A stretch of 64,000 nucleotides of DNA, taken from Nocardioides sp. HDW12B (lineage in GTDB: Bacteria > Actinomycetota > Actinomycetes > Propionibacteriales > Nocardioidaceae). The position numbers and the translations under genes were made by a program. The notes below the pieces were generated by a model. The model had not been told where the DNA came from. It made no database searches and saw nothing but the letters and a program-made list of their open reading frames with translations. Positions 34,850-43,628 of the stretch are shown here, in pieces. The stretch spans positions 372,001 to 436,000 of the forward strand of contig NZ_CP049867.1 of NCBI RefSeq assembly GCF_011299595.1, in the 5' to 3' direction. Each line of letters starts with the position of its first letter. Positions within the stretch are counted from its first letter, which is position 1.

Positions 34850-36157
34850 ATGGCGCTGCACCGCTCCGACTCCGACCCGACCGGCCCCGCCGACCCGGGC
34901 GATCCCGCAGGCACCGGCACGGCTGGGGGCGCGGTCCCGCCTCGCTCGTCGGCCGACCACGTCGCGCTCACCGAGCGCTGGGCCGCGCACAACTACCACC
35001 CCCTGCCGGTGGTGCTCGCCAGCGGTGACGGGGCGTGGGTGACCGACGTCGAGGGCCGGCGCTACCTCGACTGCCTGGCCGGCTACTCCGCGCTCAACTT
35101 CGGCCACTCCCACCCGCGGCTGGTGGCTCGCGCCGCCGCGCAGCTGCCGCGGCTGACCCTGACCAGCCGGGCGTTCTTCAACGACCAGCTCGGGCCCTTC
35201 GCCGAGGCGCTGTGCGCGTTGACCGGCAAGCAGGTGATGCTGCCGATGAACTCCGGCGCCGAGGCCGTCGAGACCGCGCTCAAGGTCAGCCGACGCTGGG
35301 GCTACCAGGTCAAGGGCGTGCCCGAGGACGAGGCGGTCGTCATCGTGATGGGCGGCAACTTCCACGGCCGCACCACGACGATCGTGAGCTTCTCCGACGA
35401 CCCGGACGCGTCGACGGCGTACGGGCCGTTCACCCCCGGCTTCCGCCTCGTGCCGTACGGCGACGCCGCCGCCCTGCGCGCCGCCGTGGAGGAGCGGGCC
35501 GGCCGGGTCGTCGCGGTGCTGCTCGAGCCGATCCAGGGCGAGGGCGGCGTGGTCATCCCGCCCGAGGGCTTCCTGCGCGACGTGCGGGAGATCTGCTCCG
35601 AGCACGGCGTGCTCATGGTCGCCGACGAGATCCAGTCGGGCCTGGGGCGCGCCGGCCGCACGTTCGCCTGCGACCACGAGGGCGTGGTGCCCGACGTCTA
35701 CGTGCTCGGCAAGGCGCTGGGCGGCGGCCTCTACCCGGTCTCGGCGATCGCGGCGGACCACGACGTGCTCGACGTGATCACGCCGGGCTCGCACGGCTCG
35801 ACCTTCGGCGGCAACCCGCTCGCGGCGGCCATCGGCCACGAGGTCGTGCAGATGCTGATGACCGGCGAGCACCAGCGGCAGGCCGCGGTCCTGGGGGAGC
35901 GGCTGCGCGCGGGGCTCGCGCCGCTGGTGGCCGAGGGCCGGCTGGCGGAGGTGCGGATCCGCGGCCTGTGGGCGGGTCTCGACGTGGCGCCGGGCGGACC
36001 GACCGGGCGTGAGCTGTGCGAGCGGCTGCTCGCCGAGGGGGTGCTGGCCAAGGACACCCACGGCCACACCATCCGGCTCGCCCCGCCGCTGGTGTGCACC
36101 GAGGAGGACGTCGACGTGCTCGTCGCCGCCCTCCACACCTCCCTGCCCCGCATGTGA
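34850..36157 (+). CDS. rocD: Ornithine aminotransferase
   Basis: A 435-residue class III PLP aminotransferase converting ornithine and 2-oxoglutarate to glutamate semialdehyde and glutamate. It has LACLAGYSALNFGHSHPR-like opening residues (CLAGYSALNFGHSHPR), MNSGAEAVETALKVSRRWGY, EPIQGEGGVVIPPEGFL, VADEIQSGLGRAG and the Schiff-base lysine in VLGKALGGGLYPVSA. An Ala/Gly/Pro-rich N-terminal extension of ~35 residues is unusual. AGGAGG precedes the ATG. Confidence 0.9.
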   Translation: MALHRSDSDPTGPADPGDPAGTGTAGGAVPPRSSADHVALTERWAAHNYHPLPVVLASGDGAWVTDVEGRRYLDCLAGYSALNFGHSHPRLVARAAAQLPRLTLTSRAFFNDQLGPFAEALCALTGKQVMLPMNSGAEAVETALKVSRRWGYQVKGVPEDEAVVIVMGGNFHGRTTTIVSFSDDPDASTAYGPFTPGFRLVPYGDAAALRAAVEERAGRVVAVLLEPIQGEGGVVIPPEGFLRDVREICSEHGVLMVADEIQSGLGRAGRTFACDHEGVVPDVYVLGKALGGGLYPVSAIAADHDVLDVITPGSHGSTFGGNPLAAAIGHEVVQMLMTGEHQRQAAVLGERLRAGLAPLVAEGRLAEVRIRGLWAGLDVAPGGPTGRELCERLLAEGVLAKDTHGHTIRLAPPLVCTEEDVDVLVAALHTSLPRM

Positions 36158-36167
36158 CGCCGGGGGG

Positions 36168-36292
36168 CTCCCGCATTTAGCGCGGGGGGTTTCTCGCAGG
36201 CAACGCGTGAGGGTTCTCGCATGTAACGCGGGGTTATGGACGCCGACCAAGGCGTGCACCCCTTGGTCCCCGTCCATAACCCCGCGTTACAT
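36168..36292. repeat. Repeat cluster: three degenerate ~23-bp units and a 21-bp inverted repeat with nested hairpin
   Basis: Three related direct units begin at 36168, 36193 and 36216 (CTCGCA..., ending GGGGTT). The third continues into a perfect 21-bp arm (36221-36241) whose complement is 36272-36292. Between them lies a second perfect stem, GACCAAGG (36245-36252) and CCTTGGTC (36261-36268). The whole can fold into a long cruciform between the convergent rocD and saccharopine dehydrogenase genes. Confidence 0.85.
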
Positions 36293-36310
36293 GGGTTCCC
36301 GTGAGCCGTC

Positions 36311-37366
36311 TCAGCCCTGCTGGAGCTGGTGCATCGCCCGCTCGAAGGACCAGCCGGCGGCGGCCCACGGGCCGGTCGGCTCGTCGGGGTCGGTGAAGTT
36401 CAGCAGGTGCGTGGTGAGGTCGGCCGAGAAGGTCTCGCTCGCCTCCAACGGCAGCAGTGACGGCAGGTTGTCGATGGCGATGACGTCGAGCGGCCCGCCG
36501 GCGCCCTCGAAGCGGCGCACCGGGTCGTCCCAGCTGGTGATGGCGGTGTTCACCGGCAGCATGTTCGCGTCCGAGGTGACGTCGCAGGTGACGTCGGCGA
36601 TGAGCCGCATGCGGCGCTCGCGGTCGAGGTCCGCGGGCGTGACGAACGGCGTCTGCGGGGTCTTGATGCCGACGCAGTTGACGACGTAGTCGTGGCGGAA
36701 CAGGTCGTCCATGTCGAGACGCTCGGTCTCGAGACGGTCCCAGCGGGTCGGCTCGTGGTGGTTGACGGCCAGCGCCGCCCGGGCGCCGCGTCCCGAACGA
36801 CCGCGCGCCCCGGTGACGAGGATGTCGGCGTCGGCCACCGCGTCGTGCGCGTCGCGCAGCTGCTGGTCGAGGTCGGCCTTGGCCAGGTGGGTCAGCGGGG
36901 ACTCGAGCCGCCCGGCGAGCTGCAGCACGCCCAGCGCCGCGCCGACGTACCCGGCCCAGTAGCCGAAGGCGACCACGCGCCGCGCCTGGTCGTCGAGCAG
37001 GTACTCGACGTCGAAGAGCCGACCGCCGCCGGCCTCGAAGCGGCCCAGCGTCTCGGTGGCGTCGCTCTGGCCCTTGAAGGCGTGCGCGAAGTAGACGTGC
37101 GTGTGGCGCAGCTCCCGGGGCTCCTCGGGGAGCTCCTTGATGCCGACGACCACGACGTCGTCCGCGGCGTCGACCCAGCTGCCCGGCTCGGCGATCTCGG
37201 CACCCGCCGAGTGGTAGTCCTCGGTCGGGACGATCCGCTGCGGGGAGTCCTCGACGGTGACGCGGAAGCCCTCGTCGAGCAGTCGCAGGACGTCGGCGGG
37301 GACGACGGGGGCCCGGCGCTCGGTGGCGCGGGACTCGTGACGGATCCAGAAGTGGGTCGAGGCCAT
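36311..37366 (-). CDS. Saccharopine dehydrogenase (lysine-forming type)
   Basis: A 351-residue NAD-dependent enzyme resembling the lysine-forming (fungal Lys1-like) saccharopine dehydrogenase. It starts ASTHFWIRHESRATERRAPV, contains VVGIKELPEEPRELRHTHVYF with active-site lysine and histidines, FGYWAGYVGAALG, VTGARGRSGRGA and IADVTCDVTSDANMLPV. It interconverts saccharopine with lysine and 2-oxoglutarate, or acts on a related opine. GGAG precedes ATG 37366. Confidence 0.85.
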   Translation of the reverse strand: MASTHFWIRHESRATERRAPVVPADVLRLLDEGFRVTVEDSPQRIVPTEDYHSAGAEIAEPGSWVDAADDVVVVGIKELPEEPRELRHTHVYFAHAFKGQSDATETLGRFEAGGGRLFDVEYLLDDQARRVVAFGYWAGYVGAALGVLQLAGRLESPLTHLAKADLDQQLRDAHDAVADADILVTGARGRSGRGARAALAVNHHEPTRWDRLETERLDMDDLFRHDYVVNCVGIKTPQTPFVTPADLDRERRMRLIADVTCDVTSDANMLPVNTAITSWDDPVRRFEGAGGPLDVIAIDNLPSLLPLEASETFSADLTTHLLNFTDPDEPTGPWAAAGWSFERAMHQLQQG

Positions 37367-37442
37367 GGGCTCCATCATCCCGTACGCCGACCCGTGCTCC
37401 GGACACGCACCCGGCTCACGCGAGCGCGGGGTGAGTCCGCGA

Positions 37443-38657
37443 TCAGCTGAAGCGGTGACCCTTGCCGAGGGCGACCACACCGGTGTCGCTGACGGTGAAC
37501 CCGCGGCGGCGGTCCTCGTCGTGGTCGATGCCGATGAGAGCGCCGTCGGGGACGACCACGTTCTTGTCGATGATCGCGTTGCGCACCACCGCGCCCTTGC
37601 CGATGCGCACGTTGTCGAGCAGCACGCTGCGCTGCACCGAGGCGCTGTCGGAGACGTAGGAGTGCACGCCGATCACGGTCTCGTCGACGGTGGCACCGGA
37701 GACGATCGAGCCGGCGCAGACGATCGAGTCGCGCACCGACGCACCGTGGACGAACTTCGAGCCCGGCAGCTGGTGGTGCGAGGTGAAGATCGGCCAGGAG
37801 TCGTTGTAGAGGTTGAAGATCGGCACCGCGGAGACGAGGTCGAGGTGGGCCTCGTGGTAGTTGTCGAGCGTCCCGACGTCGCGCCAGTAGTCGCGGTCGC
37901 GCGAGGTCGAGCCGGCCACGTCGTTGCGCTTGAAGTCGTAGACCGCCGCGCGTCCCTGGCTCACCAGCATGGGGATGATGTCGCCGCCCATGTCGTGGCG
38001 CGAGCCCTCGTCCTTGGCGTCCTTCTCGAGCGCCTCCACCAGCGCGTCGGCGGTGAAGACGTAGTTGCCCATGGAGGCGAACGACTCGTCGGGGGAGTCC
38101 ACGAGGCCCGGCGGCTCGGGCGGCTTCTCGAGGAACTCCTCGATGGTCACGCCGTCCTCGGCGGTCTTGATGACGCCGAAGGCGAACGCCTCCTCGCGGG
38201 GGACGCGGATGCCGGCGACGGTGACGTCGGCGCCGGACTCGACGTGCGCGGCCACCATCTGCGAGGCGTCCATGCGGTAGACGTGGTCGGCGCCGAAGAC
38301 GACGATGTAGTCGGGCCGCTCGTCGATGATGAGGTTCATCGACTGGTAGATCGCGTCGGCGCTGCCCTGGTACCACTGCTTGCCGCGGCGCTGCTGGGCC
38401 GGGACCGGGGCGACGTACTGCCCGAGCATCGACGACAGCCGCCAGCTCTGCGAGATGTGGCGGTCGAGGCTGTGCGACTTGTACTGCGTCAGCACCGCGA
38501 TCTTCGTGTAGCCGGCGTTGACGAGATTCGACAGTGCGAAGTCGATCAGCCGGTAGGAGCCGCCGAACGGCACCGCAGGTTTCGCCCGGTCGACCGTGAG
38601 CGGCATCAGCCGCTTCCCCTCGCCGCCGGCCAGGACAATGCTCAGGACCCGTGCCAT
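37443..38657 (-). CDS. glgC: Glucose-1-phosphate adenylyltransferase
   Basis: A 404-residue ADP-glucose pyrophosphorylase making ADP-glucose from ATP and glucose-1-phosphate. The nucleotide site is [35 protein letters not shown] follows, and a C-terminal left-handed beta-helix domain begins near residue 290. Start 38657 has TAGGGT 6 nt upstream. It is divergent from glgM and feeds it ADP-glucose. Confidence 0.94.
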   Translation of the reverse strand: MARVLSIVLAGGEGKRLMPLTVDRAKPAVPFGGSYRLIDFALSNLVNAGYTKIAVLTQYKSHSLDRHISQSWRLSSMLGQYVAPVPAQQRRGKQWYQGSADAIYQSMNLIIDERPDYIVVFGADHVYRMDASQMVAAHVESGADVTVAGIRVPREEAFAFGVIKTAEDGVTIEEFLEKPPEPPGLVDSPDESFASMGNYVFTADALVEALEKDAKDEGSRHDMGGDIIPMLVSQGRAAVYDFKRNDVAGSTSRDRDYWRDVGTLDNYHEAHLDLVSAVPIFNLYNDSWPIFTSHHQLPGSKFVHGASVRDSIVCAGSIVSGATVDETVIGVHSYVSDSASVQRSVLLDNVRIGKGAVVRNAIIDKNVVVPDGALIGIDHDEDRRRGFTVSDTGVVALGKGHRFS

Positions 38658-38663
38658 GGGGTG

Positions 38664-38669
38664 ACCCTA
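38664..38669 (-). promoter_or_regulatory. -10 box of leaderless glgC
   Basis: TAGGGT on the minus strand ends 6 nt before ATG 38657. Confidence 0.5.
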
Positions 38670-38710
38670 GTCGGATTAGTTGCGCAGGTCACACCGCGGC
38701 CCCGGAGGGC

Positions 38711-38716
38711 TAGATT
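38711..38716 (+). promoter_or_regulatory. -10 box of leaderless glgM
   Basis: TAGATT ends 6 nt before ATG 38723. Together with the glgC box it leaves a compact 65-bp divergent promoter region. Confidence 0.55.
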
Positions 38717-38722
38717 CAGCGC

Positions 38723-39877
38723 ATGCGCGTCTCCGTCCTCACCCGCGAGTACCCACCCTTCGTCTACGGCGGGGCGGGGGTGCACGTCGACTTCCTCGTC
38801 CGCGAGCTCCGACGCCTCGTCGACGTCGACGTCCTCTGCCTCGGCGAGGAGCGTGAGGGCGCGACGTCGTACGCCGAGAAGGACCCGCGACTGGGCTCGG
38901 CGAACTCGACGCTGCACCTGCTCTCGGCCGACGTGGCGATGGCCGCCGGCGCCGAGGGCTCCGACGTCGTGCACTCGCACACCTGGTACGCCAACATGGC
39001 CGGGCACTTCGCCAAGCTCCTGTACGACGTGCCGCACGTCGTGACGGCGCACTCGCTGGAGCCGCAGCGGCCGTGGAAGGCCGAGCAGCTCGGTGGCGGC
39101 TACCGCGTGTCGTCGTGGGCCGAGCGCACGGCGTACGAGGCCGCCGACGCCGTGGTGGCCGTCAGCGCCGGCATGCGCGCCGACATCCTCGAGGCCTACC
39201 CGTCGGTCGACCCGGCCAAGGTGCACGTGATCTACAACGGCATCGACACCGAGCTCTACGCCCCGGACGAGAACACCGACGTGCTGGAGCGGATCGGCGT
39301 CGACCTGACCCGGCCCTACGTCGCCTTCGTCGGGCGCATCACGCGGCAGAAGGGGGTGCCACACCTGCTGCGGGCCGGGCTCCAGCTCGACCCCGCCGTG
39401 CAGCTGGTGCTGCTCGCCGGCGCCGCCGACACCCCGGAGCTGGCGGCCGAGACCGACGCGCTGATCGCGGAGCTTCGGCGGTCGCGCGACGGCGTCTTCG
39501 TGGTCTCGGAGATGCTGCCTCGCCCCGACGTGCGTCAGGTCCTGACCCACGCGATGGCGTTCTGCTGCCCGTCGGTCTACGAGCCGCTGGGGATCGTGAA
39601 CCTCGAGGCGATGGCGTGCGACACCGCCGTCGTGGCCAGCCGCGTCGGGGGCATCCCCGAGGTCGTGAACCACGAGGAGACCGGGATCCTGGTCGACCTC
39701 AGTCCGGACGACCCGGCGGACTTCGAGCGGCGCTTCGCCGAGGCGGTCAACCGGCTCGCGGCCGACCCGGACTTGGCGCGGCGGATGGGGGAGGCCGGTC
39801 GTCGACGGGCCGTCGAGTCGTTCGGCTGGGACGCGGTCGCGCGGGAGACCGTGGAGCTGTACCGCTCGCTGCGCTGA
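38723..39877 (+). CDS. glgM: GT4 glycosyltransferase, GlgM-type (maltose-1-phosphate / glycogen synthase)
   Basis: A 384-residue GT-B enzyme. It opens MRVSVLTREYPPFVYGGAGVH, has SHTWYANMAGHFAK, VIYNGIDTELYAP, the donor-site FVGRITRQKGVPHLL and the EX7E region PSVYEPLGIVNLEAMA. In actinobacteria the glgC-linked enzyme of this family was shown to make alpha-maltose-1-phosphate from ADP-glucose and glucose-1-phosphate for the GlgE pathway; older annotation calls it glycogen synthase. Confidence 0.9.
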   Translation: MRVSVLTREYPPFVYGGAGVHVDFLVRELRRLVDVDVLCLGEEREGATSYAEKDPRLGSANSTLHLLSADVAMAAGAEGSDVVHSHTWYANMAGHFAKLLYDVPHVVTAHSLEPQRPWKAEQLGGGYRVSSWAERTAYEAADAVVAVSAGMRADILEAYPSVDPAKVHVIYNGIDTELYAPDENTDVLERIGVDLTRPYVAFVGRITRQKGVPHLLRAGLQLDPAVQLVLLAGAADTPELAAETDALIAELRRSRDGVFVVSEMLPRPDVRQVLTHAMAFCCPSVYEPLGIVNLEAMACDTAVVASRVGGIPEVVNHEETGILVDLSPDDPADFERRFAEAVNRLAADPDLARRMGEAGRRRAVESFGWDAVARETVELYRSLR

Positions 39878-40088
39878 GGCGCCGGCTGCCCCGGCGGTCG
39901 GTGCCGAGGTCCGTCGGCAGCGGGGGGCGTGACGACTCGATCCGTTGTTCATGCCCCGTTGGGATGACGGCAACCGCGGCGGAACTTGCCGTTATCGGGT
40001 TGTTACCCCAGACTGTCGGCGGACACGGGCTCTCGGGGAGACCAACGCCCGTTTCACTGACCGCATCAGTCGGGAAGGGGCATCAGGC

Positions 40089-40934
40089 GTGCGAGTGGCC
40101 GTGGCCGGAGTGGCGTCGGGCGTGCGACGCAGCATCGTCGATCTCCTCGTCGCCGAGGGGCACGACGTCGTCACCGCTCCCCGGGGCAGTCAGCGCCCTG
40201 CGCTCGACGGCTGCCGGGCTCTCGTCCACGTCCCGGACCAGCTCCCGCACACGCTCGGCGCCCGCTGGGCCCAGCGCTGGCCGGCCCACGACCACCTCCA
40301 CGCCCACGGCGTGCACCGGCTGGTCGACCAGGCCTGCGCGGCCGGCGTGCGCCGCATCGTCCACCTCAGCGGCTCCTGGCTGTACGCCGACCAGGGTGAC
40401 GACTGGGTGAGCGAGGAGTCCCCGATCTGCGTGACGGCCGCGACCGAGCCGCTCGCGGTCGGCGAGATGGCCGTGCAGGACGCCGCCGACTGCGTGCGCA
40501 CGAGCGTGGTGCTGAGGCTCGGCCAGGTCGTGGGTGACACCCCGCTGACCCGGTGGACGCTGCGCGCTGCCGCGGCGGGACGGCCCTACGGCGTCGGCGA
40601 CCCCGACGGCTTCGCCCACCTCGTGCACAGCGACGACGTGGCCACGGCCGTGCTCGCCTCCCTCGAGGCGCCCTCGGGGATCTACAACGTCGGCGCCGCC
40701 CCCGTCCGACGGGCCGACGTCGTCTCGGCGTACGCCGCCGCGGTGGACCGCGGCACCGGACACTTCCTGGGGCCCGTCACCCGTCGGCTGGCCGGCTCGC
40801 GGATCGAGCCGTTCGAGCGGTCGCTGCGCGTGAGCTCCGACCGGTTCGCGGCGGCGACCGGCTGGTCGCCGCGCCACGCGACGTTCTCCCGCTCCTGGTT
40901 CGAGGCCGCGGAGAACCTGCTGGTCCTCAGGTGA
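40089..40934 (+). CDS. NAD-dependent epimerase/dehydratase-like protein
   Basis: A 281-residue short-chain dehydrogenase-like protein. The Rossmann start is VRVAVAGVASGVRRSIVDLL, lacking a classic GxxGxxG. Later segments include VHLSGSWLYA, the place of the catalytic Ser/Tyr region, then FAHLVHSDDVATAVLASLE and GIYNVGAAPVRRADVV, typical of extended SDRs. The altered glycine motif leaves cofactor binding uncertain. GTG 40089 is chosen for its AAGGGG upstream. A 4-nt GTGA overlap couples it to the next gene. Confidence 0.7.
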   Translation: MRVAVAGVASGVRRSIVDLLVAEGHDVVTAPRGSQRPALDGCRALVHVPDQLPHTLGARWAQRWPAHDHLHAHGVHRLVDQACAAGVRRIVHLSGSWLYADQGDDWVSEESPICVTAATEPLAVGEMAVQDAADCVRTSVVLRLGQVVGDTPLTRWTLRAAAAGRPYGVGDPDGFAHLVHSDDVATAVLASLEAPSGIYNVGAAPVRRADVVSAYAAAVDRGTGHFLGPVTRRLAGSRIEPFERSLRVSSDRFAAATGWSPRHATFSRSWFEAAENLLVLR

Positions 40935-41221
40935 CCGAGCCGGCCCAGTCCGACCCGGCCCAGTCCGACCCGGCCCAGCCCGACCCGGAGCTGACCGGTG
41001 CTGGCCGGCAGAGCGCGGACGAGCCCGGTGCGACCGGGTCCGACCCGGCGTCCGATCGCGCGGCGCGAGCCCAGGAGGCCGAGCGCCGCCGACGCCGCGA
41101 CCGTGTCTTCGGAGCAGTGCTCGCCGACACCACGGCCGACGAGCGCGGCCACGGCTCCTCAGCGGGCGACCGCTCCCGCGACGACGAGCTGCGCCGCAAC
41201 GTCCCGCCCCACCACGGCTGA
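40931..41221 (+). CDS. Small conserved charged protein
   Basis: A 96-residue soluble protein coupled to the SDR gene. An N-terminal AQSDP/AQPDP repeat (three units) is followed by a charged helix (AQEAERRRRRDRVFGAVL) and a C-terminal ADTTADERGHGSS...LRRNVPPHHG pattern that I recognise from small actinobacterial proteins of unknown function. The C-terminal PPHHG is the most conserved part as far as I recall. Confidence 0.65.
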   Translation: MTEPAQSDPAQSDPAQPDPELTGAGRQSADEPGATGSDPASDRAARAQEAERRRRRDRVFGAVLADTTADERGHGSSAGDRSRDDELRRNVPPHHG

Positions 41222-41232
41222 CCCTCCCTTCC

Positions 41233-41342
41233 CCCACGAAACGTCAGTCGTGCACGCGCGAAGCGTCGGTTGTGCACGCGCGAAGCGTCGGTTGTGCACG
41301 CGCGAAGCGTCAGTTGTGCACGCGCGACACGTCAGTTGTGCA
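41233..41342. repeat. Tandem repeat, five 22-bp units
   Basis: Units at 41233, 41255, 41277, 41299 and 41321; the central ones read CGCGCGAAGCGTC then a G/A change and TTGTGCA. The 22-bp period is not a multiple of three, so it is not coding. Two central copies are identical. Confidence 0.9.
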
Positions 41343-41470
41343 GGGGCCCTCGACGAGTCGGTAGGGCGATCCGCTCGTTCGATCAGCCAGGGGTCGCCGT
41401 ACTCCACGAAGGTGACGACTGCGCAGAATCGGCAGCCCCTCCATCACGCCGGACGGGTGCGCGCGTCCCG

Positions 41471-41550
41471 AGTGACGCTTCGCGCGTACATCAGCGACGT
41501 TTCGCGCGTACAACTGACGCTTCGCGCGTGCATGAGCGACGTTTCGCGCG
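41471..41550. repeat. Inverted counterpart of the 22-bp repeat, about four units
   Basis: Reverse-orientation units (core GACGCTTCGCGCG or GACGTTTCGCGCG) end at about 41486, 41508, 41528 and 41550. With the left array they form a large inverted repeat around a 128-bp spacer (41343-41470), between a plus-strand gene and convergent mscL. The spacer holds no gene I can support. Confidence 0.85.
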
Positions 41551-41622
41551 GCAGAACTGGCGTCCCGGCAAGCCGACGCCCGGCTCGCGCGGGTGGCGCG
41601 AGCCGGGCTCAGGCGGTGCGGG

Positions 41623-42069
41623 TCAGGCGGTGGGGGGCGGGGTGGTGCCGGTGCCGGTGCTGCCGTAGCCGCCGGCGGAGCCGGCGTTGCGGGACACGAG
41701 GGCGTCGCGGATCTCGGTCAGCAGGGCGATGTCCTCGGGGGTGCCGGCGGGCTCCTCGGAGGGGGAGGGGAAGAACTTCTCCTTGGCCCTCGTGTAGGGC
41801 GTCACCACGAAGAAGTAGACGACCGCGGCCAGGATGACGAAGGCGATGAGCGCCGTGAGGAACGCACCGACGGGGATGCCGACCCCGGTCTCGTCCTTCC
41901 AGATCGTGAAGGAGTCGAAGTTGGGGCTGCCGCCGAAGATCCGGGACACGAAGCCCATGATCACCGCGGTGAAGGTCGTGACGACGGTCGCGAACGACGC
42001 GCCGATGATGAAGGCGACGGCCAGCTCGACCAGGTTGCCGCGCAGGATGAAGGCCTTGAATCCACTCAT
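41623..42069 (-). CDS. mscL: Large-conductance mechanosensitive channel
   Basis: A 148-residue two-helix channel that opens at high membrane tension to release solutes. The N-terminal helix and first span are FKAFILRGNLVELAVAFIIG, the second span is AFLTALIAFVILAAVVYFFV, and the cytosolic C-terminal helix contains EDIALLTEIRDALVSR. A Gly/Thr/Pro tail follows. It is the last of two minus-strand genes after a SAF-domain protein. Confidence 0.93.
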   Translation of the reverse strand: MSGFKAFILRGNLVELAVAFIIGASFATVVTTFTAVIMGFVSRIFGGSPNFDSFTIWKDETGVGIPVGAFLTALIAFVILAAVVYFFVVTPYTRAKEKFFPSPSEEPAGTPEDIALLTEIRDALVSRNAGSAGGYGSTGTGTTPPPTA

Positions 42070-42113
42070 GTTGATCGTGTCCCTCGTTCGTCCAGAAGAT
42101 TCCGGTCCGCACG

Positions 42114-42989
42114 TTACACGCCGATGAGCAGGCTGAGGAGGTCCGTGGCCGCCCGACCCGCCAGGGTCACGGCGGTGCTCCGCGGCACGGCGAGCACGAC
42201 CAGCGCGCCGCCGCTGAGTCCGGCGGTGTCCGGGTCGGAGCGGGTGCCGCGCGGCAGGGCCACCACGGGTACGTCGACCGCGGCCACCTCGGCCCGCCCG
42301 TTCGCGGGGTCGGTGGCGACCACGTCCACCCGGTCGCCGACGCGCAGGAGCCGCACCGAGCCCGGGTCGGTGATCCGCAGCGGCACCGCGACCCGCGCGG
42401 GGTAGCCGGCGAGCAGTCCCTCGGCCACCACCCTGACGTCGGTGACCGGCTCGCCCTGCCGCAGCGGTGCGGCCAGCGTGCGACCGACGAGGTCCGCGGC
42501 CTCCGTGGTCGAGCCGTCGGGCACGCTCTCGGGCGGCAGCGCACGGGCGACGAGGTCGCTGTCGGTCAGCGCGGTCCCTCCGGGCAGGTCGCGCGAGGCC
42601 ACCAGCACCGAGGTCGTCGGCAGCGGTGGGGCGCTCGCCGCCCGGATGCCCGCCAGCACGGCCACCACCACGAGCACCACGGCGAGGGGGCGACGGCGCA
42701 GCAGCACCGCCCGCCGTACGCCGCGCAGCGTGCGTCCCAGCCCGCCGGGACCCGAGCGCCCGCGCACCTGCCCGCGCACCCGCCCGTCAGCTCGACCCCG
42801 CCCGGACGCCTGAGCACGACCCGTCGCCCGACCCCTCCCGGCCGCCTGGTCACGACCTGACGCCGGCCCCCTCCCGACGGTGTGGTCCCGCCCCGGTGCG
42901 CGACCCGGACCGCGGAGTCGGCCGGGGCCCGGGGCGCGGGAGGAGGCCCCGGCGTCGGGGCGGACGGCGAGCGGTGAGGGCGGGCGCAT
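42114..42989 (-). CDS. SAF-domain (CpaB/RcpC-like) membrane protein
   Basis: A 291-residue protein. Residues 1-~90 are an Arg/Gly-rich repetitive cytosolic region (GRDQAAGRGRATGRAQASGR and similar). One membrane helix follows (VVLVVVAVLAGIRAAS), then an outside SAF domain starting SVLVASRDLPGGTALTDSDL. CpaB-like proteins help assemble Flp pili or bind cell-wall sugars, but no pilus genes are nearby. TAGCGT 6 nt upstream supports the ATG at 42989 and therefore the repetitive N-terminus. Confidence 0.75.
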   Translation of the reverse strand: MRPPSPLAVRPDAGASSRAPGPGRLRGPGRAPGRDHTVGRGPASGRDQAAGRGRATGRAQASGRGRADGRVRGQVRGRSGPGGLGRTLRGVRRAVLLRRRPLAVVLVVVAVLAGIRAASAPPLPTTSVLVASRDLPGGTALTDSDLVARALPPESVPDGSTTEAADLVGRTLAAPLRQGEPVTDVRVVAEGLLAGYPARVAVPLRITDPGSVRLLRVGDRVDVVATDPANGRAEVAAVDVPVVALPRGTRSDPDTAGLSGGALVVLAVPRSTAVTLAGRAATDLLSLLIGV

Positions 42990-42995
42990 ACCGCG

Positions 42996-43001
42996 ACGCT
43001 A
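42996..43001 (-). promoter_or_regulatory. -10 box of leaderless SAF-domain gene
   Basis: TAGCGT on the minus strand, 6 nt before ATG 42989. Confidence 0.5.
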
Positions 43002-43150
43002 GGCACCTCGACGACCGCCCCGCGAGGGGCCGGACGCGGGACACCGGGATCTGTGGAGAACCGGGAAGTTAACGGATTCCGCCGGAGTTTGGAATGATTG
43101 GCAGTCGAGGGGCGCGAGTGCCAGCCCCGACGTCGTACCAAGGAGAGCGC

Positions 43151-43609
43151 GTGCCGACCTATCAGTACTCCTGCACCGAGTGCGGTCACTTCTTCGAGCA
43201 GGTCCAGACCTTCAGCGACGCGTCGCTGACCGAGTGCCCGGCCTGCGAGGGACGTCTCCGCAAGGTCTTCAACGCCGTGGGCGTGGTCTTCAAGGGCTCC
43301 GGCTTCTACCGGACCGACAGCCGCAGCGAGAACGGCTCGCGCGGCTCGGGCTCCTCCGACGGCAAGGGCAGCTCGGGCAAGGACGGCACGGACAGCAAGG
43401 GCGGCCAGGGCGGCAAGCACGGCACGGGCAGCACGGGCAGCACGGAGTCCTCCGGCGCCGGCACGTCGAAGGACGGCTCCTCGGGCAAGGGCAACGGCTC
43501 CAGCACGGGATCGGGCGGCTCCGGCAGCGCGGCCGGTGGCAGCAAGAGCGCCACGAGCTCCTCGTCGGGAAGCTCCGGCGGCTCCTCGACGAGTGGGAGC
43601 GCCGCCTGA
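43151..43609 (+). CDS. FmdB-family zinc-ribbon protein with long Ser/Gly/Lys-rich tail
   Basis: A 152-residue protein. Residues 1-~60 form the FmdB zinc ribbon, with CxxC pairs in YSCTECGHFF and TECPACEGRL, then VVFKGSGFYRTDSR. The remaining ~90 residues are low complexity (Gly, Ser, Lys, Thr), longer than I usually expect. FmdB ribbons occur near many different genes and their role is unclear. AGGAGAG precedes the GTG at 43151. Confidence 0.82.
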   Translation: MPTYQYSCTECGHFFEQVQTFSDASLTECPACEGRLRKVFNAVGVVFKGSGFYRTDSRSENGSRGSGSSDGKGSSGKDGTDSKGGQGGKHGTGSTGSTESSGAGTSKDGSSGKGNGSSTGSGGSGSAAGGSKSATSSSSGSSGGSSTSGSAA

Positions 43610-43628
43610 GGCCTCGGCGGTTGGCACA

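Noticed and set aside
39878-40088. Riboswitch upstream of the SDR gene
   Set aside because: Short inverted repeats (GGCAA/TTGCC) are present but no known aptamer core could be matched.
41233-41550. CRISPR array
   Set aside because: Units are contiguous 22-bp copies with no variable spacers, the right half is in inverse orientation, and no cas genes are near.
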